A stretch of DNA of 64,000 nt. It comes from Acidipila rosea (lineage in GTDB: Bacteria > Acidobacteriota > Terriglobia > Terriglobales > Acidobacteriaceae). Below, in pieces: positions 17,679 to 26,043 of this stretch; position 1 is the first letter of the stretch; the number at the start of each line of letters is the position of its first letter. Made by a program: the position numbers and the translations under genes. The stretch is from positions 466,322 to 530,321 of the forward strand of contig NZ_SMGK01000003.1 of NCBI RefSeq assembly GCF_004339725.1, given 5' to 3'. The notes below the pieces were generated by a model. That model was not told the DNA's origin. It saw only the letters and a list, made by a program, of their open reading frames with translations, and ran no database searches.

Positions 17679-18704
17679 ATGCATGGATCTGATGTAGAGC
17701 CTGAATGGCCCATTCCTGCGGTTTTCCTGTTGCATGGCAAGGGCGGATCGCCGGAAGGCACCATCAAAAAGTTGCACATAATCTTGGAGCAGCGCTGGCC
17801 CGGCTTAAGCTTTCATCGTCCTTTACTGCCACATCACGATCCCGGAGTTCTATGCGAGATCTCTATCGAACATTTGCTGGATATGGATATTCCCCGCCAC
17901 GCCTTGTTAGTCGGAATTAGCTTGGGTGGTCTAGTGGCGGCGAAACTCCAGGAGGTGGGGCGGGACGACCTTCAGGTGATGGCAATCAGTTCACCGACGT
18001 GGGCCGACGGACTTTCGCTTGAGAGATCCGCCCAGCATCGCCTGGCGTTCTACTCATCAAGAGATGACGTCATCGCATCACGGACAACAAATTGGCCGAA
18101 GATTGCAGACTTCGCCCGCGATTTCGAGTGGCTGACGCACGATTCCGACCGACACCTCAGGCAGATCGCCAGGCTATGCGATTGGTATTTGGAGGGGATG
18201 CTTTCAGACTGGATCGATCGCATTCTTAATTCTTCTTCGACACAGCAGGAACGAGATGAAATCGTCTGGAAGTCGATGGCCGAAGCACCGCAGACAACTC
18301 GAAATTGGCGCGAAACTCCCTGGTCCGGCGAACGCCCGCAGACCTTCGGCGAGATGGGAGATGTAATAAAGGCAGGCAAGGATTGGGAATATGCCTGGAG
18401 TAATTGGGGACATGAATTCATAAGTCGAAAAGATCCTCGATGCCTGGAGGAAGAGCCACCACTCTGGTTTTCAAAAGAACGGCGGGCGATGCTGGCAGGA
18501 GTCGCCGAATTTTTCTCTCATTTATATAGATTGCCGATGCCGAGCTGGATCGAAAAGCCGGAGTACTTCTTGTTGGAGCCAGAGTACTTCACGATCTTGA
18601 TGCCAGATTCTGAAGTAGGACTGTATCGCATGCGGGCGAGGACACCCAAAGAGATGTTGCGCCGGAACGTAATCTTTGAGGCGCGCAATATGACGTTGTT
18701 GTAA
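17679..18704 (+). CDS. Alpha/beta hydrolase-fold protein with C-terminal extension
   Basis: 341 residues. FLLHGKGGSPEGT near the N-terminus is the oxyanion-loop region and GISLGGLVAAK near residue 88 is the nucleophile elbow, so the first ~180 residues form an alpha/beta hydrolase. The C-terminal ~150 residues are Trp-rich and not recognised. GGAGG lies nine bases before ATG 17679; the in-frame TTG at 17670 is less likely. It stands alone between IS relics and an excisionase-like gene. Substrate unknown. A free-standing esterase or a defence-linked hydrolase are both possible. Confidence 0.75.
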   Translation: MHGSDVEPEWPIPAVFLLHGKGGSPEGTIKKLHIILEQRWPGLSFHRPLLPHHDPGVLCEISIEHLLDMDIPRHALLVGISLGGLVAAKLQEVGRDDLQVMAISSPTWADGLSLERSAQHRLAFYSSRDDVIASRTTNWPKIADFARDFEWLTHDSDRHLRQIARLCDWYLEGMLSDWIDRILNSSSTQQERDEIVWKSMAEAPQTTRNWRETPWSGERPQTFGEMGDVIKAGKDWEYAWSNWGHEFISRKDPRCLEEEPPLWFSKERRAMLAGVAEFFSHLYRLPMPSWIEKPEYFLLEPEYFTILMPDSEVGLYRMRARTPKEMLRRNVIFEARNMTLL

Positions 18705-19093
18705 GTTTCCGGTCCGGCGATCATTTGACTACGGCTGGTCTTTCTTCTACCAGCGCACCCGAGTGCGGAATACTGGTCCAGGGGAACGCCGGGTTCGAGC
18801 CATAGCCGGAGCAGACTCCGCAACGGACTGCCACCAGGAGTCTGATCGCGTCCATCCCGGGCCCTGACATCAGAATAGATTCCGGGATCGACGATCTCCC
18901 TTCGTGGGGCTTCCTCAGTTTTCCTTCCACCTCACCTCAGGCCCATAAAATTTCCTCCAAAAGTTTCTCGACCGTAAAGGCAGTAAAACGGCTGCAGCCT
19001 CGGTATTAATCGAGTAGATGTGGTTGTGATGGGAGAGATTTCCTTTCTCAGACATATCTGAAGAAATCGTACAGATACCGAAAGGAAAGTTTT
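18705..19093. other. 389-bp intergenic region
   Basis: No gene is supported. The last ~100 bases are AT-richer and contain ACATATCTGAAGAAATCGTAC-like sequence before a strong ribosome-binding site (AAAGGAAAG), so the promoter of the small HTH gene is probably here. Confidence 0.4.
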
Positions 19094-19336
19094 ATGCCCG
19101 ATGTAAACCTGCCTGCCTACCCTCTCCTTGAACAGATCCTCAAGCTCAAGGGATTTTCATTACAACCGATGTACTCCAACCGTGAGGTCGCCGAGATTTT
19201 CGGCGTCTCGATTCGAGCTATTCAGGATCGCATCAAGCGCGGAGGTCTCACCCCACGTAACCTGCCCGGTAGGGCGCGGTTCCTGCCGCTTGATCTCGAA
19301 CAGTTCCTGGCAAACAGCCTGAAGACCATCCGCTGA
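19094..19336 (+). CDS. Excisionase-like helix-turn-helix protein
   Basis: 80 residues with a MerR/excisionase-type winged HTH: YSNREVAEIFGVSIRAIQDRI, then PGRARFLPLDLEQFLANS. Such small proteins bind DNA to direct excision by a tyrosine recombinase or act as regulators. AAAGGAAAG is placed seven bases before the ATG. The nearest recombinase starts 598 bases downstream on the same strand. A second, similar excisionase-recombinase pair lies at 22190-23586. Confidence 0.8.
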   Translation: MPDVNLPAYPLLEQILKLKGFSLQPMYSNREVAEIFGVSIRAIQDRIKRGGLTPRNLPGRARFLPLDLEQFLANSLKTIR

Positions 19337-19933
19337 AATGACTCGCGGCCTTCACCTCGTTACGCCTTCCATGTCCCGAAGACCGAAGCTGAACAAGTCG
19401 GCCCCATTCAGCAGGGGTCGTGCCGGGAGAGGGGCATTGAGCTTTTCATGTCCCCCAGTTCTTCGCAGGAGTACTCGCTGCAGCGTTATATTGCGCGAAT
19501 CTTCCTACTTTCAAGACTTCCTTCGTGAGCTTCGTGCTGCTTCGCATAGCTACACGTTTTCTATGCATTTTTGTCAATCGATAATAGTCAAATTCGATAG
19601 TGGAATTGCACATATAAGTTGCCGCAATCTTCGGCATGGAGCTCGAATTGCTTATGGGCTTCGGCCATCTACGTTTCACTGCAGTTATTCTCGCAAGCCA
19701 CTTACCTGCGCCTCTTCCTGGCGAGGTCAATCTGTCTTCGGCAATACCCTTCCCACTTCTTCTCTCTTCATGGGCATTCCTAAAAATATCGTCGGGCGAC
19801 TCCACAACCCTCCCTACGACCGAAGAGGTTACGACTAGCGGATGACTTAAAGGGACAGAAAATACGGGTCTGCTTGCGAACGATTCTGTACTCTATGCGG
19901 CCTCCGAAGTGAATGCTTGAGAAGGAAGGAAGA
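19337..19933. other. 597-bp region between HTH gene and recombinase
   Basis: The only long frame (19338-19838) shows a random-looking composition rich in Ser/Arg and no start signal, so no gene is called. The region may hold the recombinase promoter or its DNA binding sites. Confidence 0.4.
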
Positions 19934-21670
19934 ATGACCCAGCAAACAGCCGAACAGAACAACCAGGCCGTACATGATTATGGTGCACCTGCCGTAGACC
20001 ATCAGCATGTAGCTCCCAGGACTCTCACTGAACTCTTGGACAGGCTCACTGCACAGGGCGCTTCAAACCTCCCGGCTTTGCGGTCGAAGGCGTCCGTTCT
20101 TGCGGACTTTCTGCGGAAGCCTGCCGATCAGATCACGATCGACGAGGTCGAAGATACCAAACAAGGTCTGCGACCATATCTGAAGAGCCGCAGGCTGGCC
20201 GAGAATTCGATCCAGGCATACGTCTATGAAGTTAGGACGTTGTTGAATCACGCAGAGAGGTTGGGGTGGAAGCCAAACGCTGAAATCCCAGTTGCCTGGC
20301 ATGCTGTCCTGGAACGCTGCATTGCGGTTCGCTGCGATGACTTGTGCCGGTACGTGTTGCGGAAGCGGAAAGCCCCTAAACAGGTTGTACCTGCAGATGT
20401 GGATTCTTGGGTTGAAGGTTATGTCAAGCAGGGAAAGGCATTGAGTACTGCAAGGAATCGAGCCTCAGCCTTTTGGAAGGTTCTCGCCGCATGTGGAGCC
20501 TTGCAGGAGCTTCCAGTTATGCTGAAAGGCGGTTTCGGAGTGCCTCTTGACGAATTCCCCGAGCCGTTGAAATCGGAAGTCGAGAAGCTTCTGCAATGGA
20601 AGCAGGCAAACTATTCCGCAGGTAGGTCCAAGCGAGGCAAGATTCGCGCGGAGAGCGCCGGTAACCTGAGGCGCTCATTCAGTGAGTTGTTTGGATTCAC
20701 TGTCAGGGTGATGGACATGACAGGGATCGATTCGATTTGCAGTCTGGTTACGCCAGACATCATTGGCCATTACATCGAGTGGGCGATCAACGATCGTAAA
20801 GTTCGTGGCCAGTCCCTATGCTCGCGCCTCGTCGTGATTAAGGCAGCGCTGAGTCAACACCCCCACTATCGCGAAACCGATGTCACCTGGCTTAAGGATT
20901 TGGTTGAAAGCATTCCTACGGAGCATGAGGCCGAGTTGAAAGAAAAGCAGCTGGCCAAACAGGTTCCTTATGCGTCGGTCGAGGCCATCCCGGATCATAT
21001 CCATGCCGAAAGGAAGGCTGCCGCACGCCGGGGAGAAAAGGACCTTGCCCTGGTAATACGCAATGAACTCCTGATGCTCTGGCTGACAGTCCTTCCCTGG
21101 CGACAGATGAATCTTCGTGAATGCCGGGTAGGCGGATCCCGGCCCAATCTCTTTAAGGCTAAGATTAGCCCCGTTGCGGCTGTTGCTAAACCGGAATGGG
21201 TTGAGGAGGCATCAAAAGCTGACCCGGACGCCGAGTTTTGGCAGGTTAAGTTTTCCTCAGAAGAGACCAAAGTCGGCAACAGCGTACACCTGCTTGTGCC
21301 TCGGCCTCTCATCCCCTTGCTTGAAGAATATCTTCAGTACCACCGCCAACATCTGATTCGGGGGACAGATTCAGAGGACTTGTTCCCAAGCGAAGCAGGA
21401 ACAAGAATTTCTCGGGCCAGGATGACCATCATCGTCGCCGAATTGACGTTGCGGCATATCGGTAAGCGGGTTACGCCGCATACGTTCCGGCATATTGTTG
21501 CCTATGCGTGGCTGGATGACCATCCGGAGGACTATCTGACTCTTTCCAAAATCCTCTTTCACACGAATATCAACACCACATTGAAGTGCTATGGTGCCAG
21601 GTTCAACGAGTCAAACGGGGCACGCGGTATGGAGAAGTGGGTAGAGAGCCGGAAGAAAAAGACGGTTTAG
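19934..21670 (+). CDS. Divergent tyrosine recombinase / site-specific integrase
   Basis: 578 residues. The catalytic block is at the C-terminus: TPHTFRHIVAYAWL holds HxxR, followed by KILFHTNINTTLKCYG, which supplies the second His and the likely tyrosine nucleophile. The first catalytic Arg is probably in LPWRQMNLRECR. An N-terminal SAM-like core-binding region is suggested by AENSIQAYVYEVRTLLNHAE. The start is ATG 19934 with GAAGGAAGGAAG before it. The protein is larger than typical phage integrases and resembles recombinases from integrative elements. It follows an excisionase-like gene. Confidence 0.82.
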   Translation: MTQQTAEQNNQAVHDYGAPAVDHQHVAPRTLTELLDRLTAQGASNLPALRSKASVLADFLRKPADQITIDEVEDTKQGLRPYLKSRRLAENSIQAYVYEVRTLLNHAERLGWKPNAEIPVAWHAVLERCIAVRCDDLCRYVLRKRKAPKQVVPADVDSWVEGYVKQGKALSTARNRASAFWKVLAACGALQELPVMLKGGFGVPLDEFPEPLKSEVEKLLQWKQANYSAGRSKRGKIRAESAGNLRRSFSELFGFTVRVMDMTGIDSICSLVTPDIIGHYIEWAINDRKVRGQSLCSRLVVIKAALSQHPHYRETDVTWLKDLVESIPTEHEAELKEKQLAKQVPYASVEAIPDHIHAERKAAARRGEKDLALVIRNELLMLWLTVLPWRQMNLRECRVGGSRPNLFKAKISPVAAVAKPEWVEEASKADPDAEFWQVKFSSEETKVGNSVHLLVPRPLIPLLEEYLQYHRQHLIRGTDSEDLFPSEAGTRISRARMTIIVAELTLRHIGKRVTPHTFRHIVAYAWLDDHPEDYLTLSKILFHTNINTTLKCYGARFNESNGARGMEKWVESRKKKTV

Positions 21671-21751
21671 ACCACGAAGGCGAACATATACCGGCTCTCC
21701 AAGGACGTGTTGTCAGGCGTTTGGGGTCTTTGGCTAGGTTACAGAAGTGAC

Positions 21752-21985
21752 ATGTCAGCTAAAGTCGTGCTCCTGCACTCCCATGGGGGGGCGGCATCAC
21801 AAAGGCCCGCTTCACGCTCAGATGCTTCAATAATGCCCGAAGAACCGAAGGATGTGCCTGCGATGGTCAAACAGTATCGCGAGCGAGAGCCCAAGCCCTC
21901 GCCCCCGCCCGCGCCAGTGACCCCGAAGCCCGAGTGGAGGCCCTTGGTCACGGTGAGAATGGGTGAGAAGGTGGAAGCCCGATGA
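21752..21985 (+). CDS. Possible small proline-rich protein
   Basis: A 77-residue frame from ATG 21752 (or 92 from 21707) with a Pro-rich segment (PKPSPPPAPVTPKPEW). No family is recognised and no clear ribosome-binding site exists. It lies between the two recombinase modules. It may be a chance frame. Confidence 0.28.
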   Translation: MSAKVVLLHSHGGAASQRPASRSDASIMPEEPKDVPAMVKQYREREPKPSPPPAPVTPKPEWRPLVTVRMGEKVEAR

Positions 21986-22189
21986 CCATGACCCTCGCCT
22001 TACCGCCGACGATCTCACGGATCGGCTAGTGACTCCGAGGAGTCGCCACCGTTCGTGGATGGTCGAGATCACAGGCCTCGACCCCTATTTATAGAGTCAC
22101 CCGTCGATTTCTGACAGCTCATTGTATCGCCAAGGGTGATGATCGGGATGATAAAGGAGTAATCGCGGGACCGTTGGGTATTGACCCTC

Positions 22190-22405
22190 ATGGACGCGCT
22201 ACATTCCCCAAACTACCTTGACCCGCTCTGGCATCCCGCCGACACCGCAACCTACCTCGGACTACATGAGAAGACCGTCATCAAGATGGCTCGCCTTCAT
22301 CAACTCCCCGCCCTTCGTCTCGGCAAGCACTGGCGATTCCGTCGCGCCGATCTTGTAGCGTGGACCGAGTCTCAGGTACAGTCGACTTGCCAGCCCGTCG
22401 AGTGA
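22190..22405 (+). CDS. Excisionase-family HTH protein
   Basis: 71 residues with a helix_turn_helix_17 fold: HPADTATYLGLHEKTVIKMA, then RLGKHWRFRRADLVAWTES, the classical excisionase-like wing. The stop overlaps the ATG of the integrase (TGATG), so the two are translationally coupled. It should act as the recombination directionality factor or as a repressor of the integrase operon. A TTG nine bases upstream (22181) is an alternative start; no good ribosome-binding site is at ideal distance. Confidence 0.82.
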   Translation: MDALHSPNYLDPLWHPADTATYLGLHEKTVIKMARLHQLPALRLGKHWRFRRADLVAWTESQVQSTCQPVE

Positions 22406-23586
22406 TGGAGAGAGTCACCTTGTCCACCACCACTCGCAATCACCGGTACCAGGAAGGTACTATCGACCGTTCTCCCCGCGTCAAAGGTGCGGATGTATGG
22501 ACCTATCGTTGGAGGGACATACAGGAAGATGGTCGGCGCGTCCAGCGCAAGCAGATCATCGGCGACGTTGACCGCTATCCGACCAAGGCTGACGCCAAAC
22601 GTGCCGTCGAGAATCTCCGGGCAGAGATCAATGCCCGGCAAGAGCGCTTAGGGAAGATGACCATCGAAGAAGCCTGGGGTCACTTTCAGGCAAATGAGTT
22701 GCGCGACCCAGACGTATGCCGATCTGAGACGACCATCGAGAATTACCTGACGCTGTTCAAAGCTCACATCATTCCGCGCTGGGGTAAGACATTCCTCTCG
22801 GAGATGAAAGCAGTAGAAGTCGAGAGTTGGCTAAGGTCTCTGCACCACTTAGCGCCGTCAAGTCGTGCCAAGCTCAAGAGCAGGATGTATACGCTGTTCG
22901 AGCATGCGAAGAGATATGAGTTCTGCGACCGAAACCCGATGGGGTCGGTTCGTCAAGGGTCAAAACCCAGAATCAAACCAGCTGTACTCGCTCTTGAAGA
23001 GATTCGGGCCATCATGGACGAGATCACAACGCCAGCCATTCGAGTGGCAGTCCTGGTAGCCGCTGCCACGGGGCTGCGACGCTCGGAGCTTCGAGGCCTT
23101 AAATGGAAGGACCTTGATTTGGACGGTGGCTGGCTGACTCCGTCGCGCGGCAGCGTGAATAAGTACCTTACCAACCTTAAAAACCGGCCATCGGCAGCGA
23201 CCATCCCGATCTCCGAGGCGTTGGCCGAAGCTTTGCTGATGTGGCGCAAGGAGACACCGTATCGCGCCGACGATGATTGGGTCTTTGCGTCGCCTGCCAC
23301 TTCAGGCCGTTCTCCGTACTGGTTTGATGCTGCACTCACAAGGCAGCTCCGCCCCGCAGCCAAACGAGCGAAGGTGAACAAGCATATTGGTTGGCATACC
23401 TTCAGGCGCTCTCTTGCCACTCTCCTGATGAAGAAAGGTGAAGGAGTAAAAGTCGTGCAGGAGCTCATGAGGCATGCCAACTCAAAAATTACCTTAGACG
23501 TGTATGCACAGGGCGACGAGGAAGCGAAACGTGCCGCTCAGAACCATGTGAACGAACTATTTATTGTCCCTTCAAAGGCAAGCTGA
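22405..23586 (+). CDS. Phage-type tyrosine integrase
   Basis: 393 residues. An N-terminal arm-binding part (WTYRWRDIQEDGRRVQRKQ), a SAM-like core-binding domain (ENYLTLFKAHIIPRWGKTF) and a complete catalytic domain are present: Arg in TGLRRSEL, HTFRRS, RHANS and Tyr in DVYAQ. It overlaps the excisionase gene by one base. The tRNA-Ala fragment 170 bases downstream is the expected attachment site, a common arrangement in which an integrase lies beside its attachment site. A related but decayed integrase lies at 6080-6336. Confidence 0.95.
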   Translation: MERVTLSTTTRNHRYQEGTIDRSPRVKGADVWTYRWRDIQEDGRRVQRKQIIGDVDRYPTKADAKRAVENLRAEINARQERLGKMTIEEAWGHFQANELRDPDVCRSETTIENYLTLFKAHIIPRWGKTFLSEMKAVEVESWLRSLHHLAPSSRAKLKSRMYTLFEHAKRYEFCDRNPMGSVRQGSKPRIKPAVLALEEIRAIMDEITTPAIRVAVLVAAATGLRRSELRGLKWKDLDLDGGWLTPSRGSVNKYLTNLKNRPSAATIPISEALAEALLMWRKETPYRADDDWVFASPATSGRSPYWFDAALTRQLRPAAKRAKVNKHIGWHTFRRSLATLLMKKGEGVKVVQELMRHANSKITLDVYAQGDEEAKRAAQNHVNELFIVPSKAS

Positions 23587-23611
23587 ACCATATTCACTTT
23601 AAAAACCGAAA

Positions 23612-23640
23612 GCCCTCCGATTATTGGAGGGCTTCATTTT
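23612..23640 (+). terminator. Rho-independent terminator after integrase
   Basis: GCCCTCC and GGAGGGC form a perfect 7-bp GC-rich stem around GATTATT, followed by TTCATTTT. It is 26 bases after the integrase stop. Confidence 0.8.
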
Positions 23641-23759
23641 CGTCGACTTCAGGTGCTGGTCGACGCTATGATTTCGTCAGTGCCTTTTCGGTGACCTGAT
23701 CCGAAGCTGCTTTCCCTCCGGATACTCCTTGTAAGACGCTGATTCTAGTCTGGATATTT

Positions 23760-23809
23760 TGGTGGACCTGATCGGGATCGAACCGATGACCTCTTCCATG
23801 CCATGGAGT
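23760..23809 (-). tRNA. 3' fragment of tRNA-Ala(GGC), attachment-site scar
   Basis: Read on the minus strand, the sequence contains ATGGCAT (anticodon loop with GGC), GGAAG (3' half of anticodon stem), AGGTC, a T-arm ATCGG-TTCGATC-CCGAT, and CAGGTCCACCA. The D-arm, the 5' acceptor strand and most of the 5' anticodon stem are absent; upstream bases do not pair. This is the 3' half left by site-specific integration, not a working gene. The intact tRNA is expected at the other end of the island, outside this window. Confidence 0.85.
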
Positions 23810-23885
23810 TGCCAAAAACCTAAATTGTTGACGGCAGCGTGGTTAGAAGACGGCATAACCGGAAAAATCGGCCTAATCGGCGCAC

Positions 23886-23907
23886 TTTGACACCAATTTG
23901 ACACCAA
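23886..23907. repeat. Tandem 11-bp direct repeat near attachment site
   Basis: TTTGACACCAA occurs twice with no gap, 77 bases from the tRNA fragment. Short direct repeats beside attachment sites often bind the integrase arm domain; this role is inference. Confidence 0.55.
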
Positions 23908-24070
23908 ACTTCAGGGCCGTGGGCTGGGTCGTGGCGGGCCAGCTCACAATCATTTTCCAGATGAGTATCAATTGTACGGCGGTCTGTTCATAACCGCTCA
24001 TCCCTCAGATGGGGCGCTCCAGATATGCATTCGCAAATGATGGGGCATTCTTGTCGAGTTTCCTGAACCT

Positions 24071-24529
24071 TTACCGCTGCGACAGATATTCTCTGCTCCA
24101 CTCCGCCAGAGTGTCGATCAAGCTCAGTGCCGCGAGGCCCCGTGAATTAGACAACGAATATTCCACGTGCGGCAATCGGCCACTCAGGTCAGTCCGGACA
24201 ACGAGGCCGTCCTTTTCCAACTCGCGGAGATGCTGGGTGAGCATTTTCTTTGATGCCTCGGGAAACATCCTACGTAACTCACTCAAGCGGGCTGGTCCAT
24301 GCTGAAGGCGGGACAGAATACGCATCTTCCATTTCCCCTGAATGAGATTGATTGCGAATTGAGCCGAGCATCCTTCTCCTCCCTGTACTTTCGTGCGACT
24401 AGCGACTCTCTCCTGCCTTTCCCGTCGGCAACTGGCATAGTTCGGTGGGCCTTTGTCAGCTCGTCTTGGCAAATGCGGACTTTGGTTTGTCGAATCACGA
24501 AAAGCCTGCTTTGGCGAACTCCAAATCAT
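24071..24529 (-). CDS. HxlR-family winged-helix regulator
   Basis: About 152 residues. CSAQFAINLIQGKWKMRIL, then GPARLSELRRMFPEASKKML and LREL...DGLVVRT, are the hallmark of HxlR/MarR-like wHTH repressors, which often respond to reactive electrophiles through the conserved N-terminal Cys. The first ~45 residues are atypical, so the true start may be further in. No divergent target gene with a clear role lies beside it; the next gene on the right encodes a sigma-like protein. Confidence 0.85.
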   Translation of the reverse strand: MIWSSPKQAFRDSTNQSPHLPRRADKGPPNYASCRRERQERVASRTKVQGGEGCSAQFAINLIQGKWKMRILSRLQHGPARLSELRRMFPEASKKMLTQHLRELEKDGLVVRTDLSGRLPHVEYSLSNSRGLAALSLIDTLAEWSREYLSQR

Positions 24530-24713
24530 GTGTCACCGCCCATCAATCCTGAAGGCTCATTCCGCGTGCTGGGACACTCTCGCAATTCTGCCCCGTATCT
24601 GTTAAAGGCACTTTCATTTCGTCTTTGGGGCAAGGTAGCGAAAATATTCGTGCGGCGCTCGTCTATACTTTTGGAGTTGAAGTGGTTAACCCATTCGAGA
24701 CGGTCGCTCACGT

Positions 24714-25283
24714 ATGCAGCCACAAGGTCGCATCTGGCAGGAGCTGACGTGGAGTTGGGCCTATTCGACTGGGCACCCTGCGTCTGATCAGAAGGTGGAA
24801 GCCGCTGCGAAGGCAGCTTGGCCCTACGCAGTCCTATGTGCATGGACATACCTGAACGATCACGCCGCTGCCCATGACCTCATGGATCATGCTGTACAAA
24901 GCGCGTCCAATTACATTGGGCGTCATCCTGAATCTCCCGATAATAAGCTCAAATGGCATATAAAGAGCGTCCTTAAGCGCCGCGCTCGGCAACAAGGTGA
25001 GAAGAAAAGTCGAGAAATTCAATATGGGTCGCTTCGTGATCTGGAATACGTGTATGTTGGTCAGTCAGAGGCAGAGCAAAGAGTCTATGCGACGGAACTT
25101 TTCAGGCGACTTTCACCGTTCGCCCAGTCAATCGTAGAGTGGCGCTGGCTGGGTTATTCGTGGAGAAAGATCGCTGAGCACCTCGACATGGACCATACTG
25201 CTGTGCGACGTGCTTATTTTCGGGAGATGGAGTTGTTGCTCCACGCTCTCTCCCAATCTGGAGATTCTTCCCAATGTGGCTGA
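24714..25283 (+). CDS. Sigma-70-like factor (ECF type, divergent)
   Basis: 189 residues. The C-terminal third has a sigma region-4-like HTH (LSPFAQSIVEWRWLGYSWRK, then IAEHLDMDHTAVRRAYF). The N-terminal part (residues ~30-95) is helical like region 2 (DLMDHAVQSASNYIGRHPE ... IKSVLKRRARQ). It overlaps the next gene by ten bases, and that gene looks like a membrane anti-sigma factor, the typical ECF layout. The start codon is not fixed with confidence. Confidence 0.65.
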   Translation: MQPQGRIWQELTWSWAYSTGHPASDQKVEAAAKAAWPYAVLCAWTYLNDHAAAHDLMDHAVQSASNYIGRHPESPDNKLKWHIKSVLKRRARQQGEKKSREIQYGSLRDLEYVYVGQSEAEQRVYATELFRRLSPFAQSIVEWRWLGYSWRKIAEHLDMDHTAVRRAYFREMELLLHALSQSGDSSQCG

Positions 25284-25975
25284 AATTGCCTGGGCTTTCA
25301 CGCTCCGAAGATCGCTTTGAGACCTGGATTGCGCAGCGCCATCAGGAACACGTGCTCGCAGAGCGGGAAATCTCTGCTGGTCCCTGTCCCGATGAGTCCT
25401 TTCTTAAGAGCCTGGCCACTAAGTCCAGACGTATCCAATTATCAGATCCAAGAGTTAACCATGCGGCGAATTGTCACGTTTGCATGACGCGGCTGATGGA
25501 ATTGCGGCGCGAAACCCATTCGCGCCGGCGACGGCTCGTTCTCACGGTCGCAGTTGCTTCGTGCCTATTGGTTGCCGTCGTGTTCGTCATGCTAGGTCGC
25601 CGCAGAGCACGCACGCAGAATCAGATGGCGGAAGTTGCCGCAATTCCTCAAACCGTTAACCTCTGGAACGCTGGAACATTTCGCGGCGATCAACCTAGTC
25701 GATTGAAGACTGTTCTGTTGCCTGCCGCACTGGTGAAATTGACAATCATTCTTCCTCGCTATAGCGGAGCGGGGCGATATGATGTAGCCGTGACCCGTGA
25801 TCAGGCAGGCCAGGACATACTGGCTCACGCCAGCTCAATGGCAATCGGCTCCGGAGATCGAGAACAAGTCTCGGTTTACCTCGATTTGCGGAAATCTCGA
25901 CCCGGATCTTATTTTCTTTCAACCACTCATGAGCAGGATCAAGCGTCATATTACTACTCTCTCCAAATTAGATAG
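25274..25975 (+). CDS. Single-pass membrane protein with zinc-finger-like N-terminus, probable anti-sigma factor
   Basis: 233 residues. NHAANCHVCMTRL around residue 62 is an HxxxCxxC motif as in zinc-binding anti-sigma domains. A transmembrane helix follows (LVLTVAVASCLLVAVVFVML, ~residues 96-115), then an extracytoplasmic beta-rich domain. The overlap with the sigma-like gene supports a sigma/anti-sigma pair. The sensed signal is unknown. It converges on the S41/CHAT gene pair 68 bases away. Confidence 0.65.
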   Translation: MWLKLPGLSRSEDRFETWIAQRHQEHVLAEREISAGPCPDESFLKSLATKSRRIQLSDPRVNHAANCHVCMTRLMELRRETHSRRRRLVLTVAVASCLLVAVVFVMLGRRRARTQNQMAEVAAIPQTVNLWNAGTFRGDQPSRLKTVLLPAALVKLTIILPRYSGAGRYDVAVTRDQAGQDILAHASSMAIGSGDREQVSVYLDLRKSRPGSYFLSTTHEQDQASYYYSLQIR

Positions 25976-26043
25976 CCTATTATCGCAACCGGCTTCGACA
26001 GAAAGTCATTAAATATGGCTCAAAGCATTATCAAATGGTCGGT

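Noticed and set aside
19338..19838. 166-residue plus-strand frame before the recombinase
   Set aside because: No recognisable domain, no ribosome-binding site, Ser/Arg-rich random-like composition.
23760..23809. Functional tRNA-Ala gene
   Set aside because: The D-arm and 5' acceptor strand are absent; only the 3' part is present.
23677..23907. 76-residue minus-strand frame
   Set aside because: It reads straight through the tRNA fragment and the 11-bp repeats; no ribosome-binding site or protein features.
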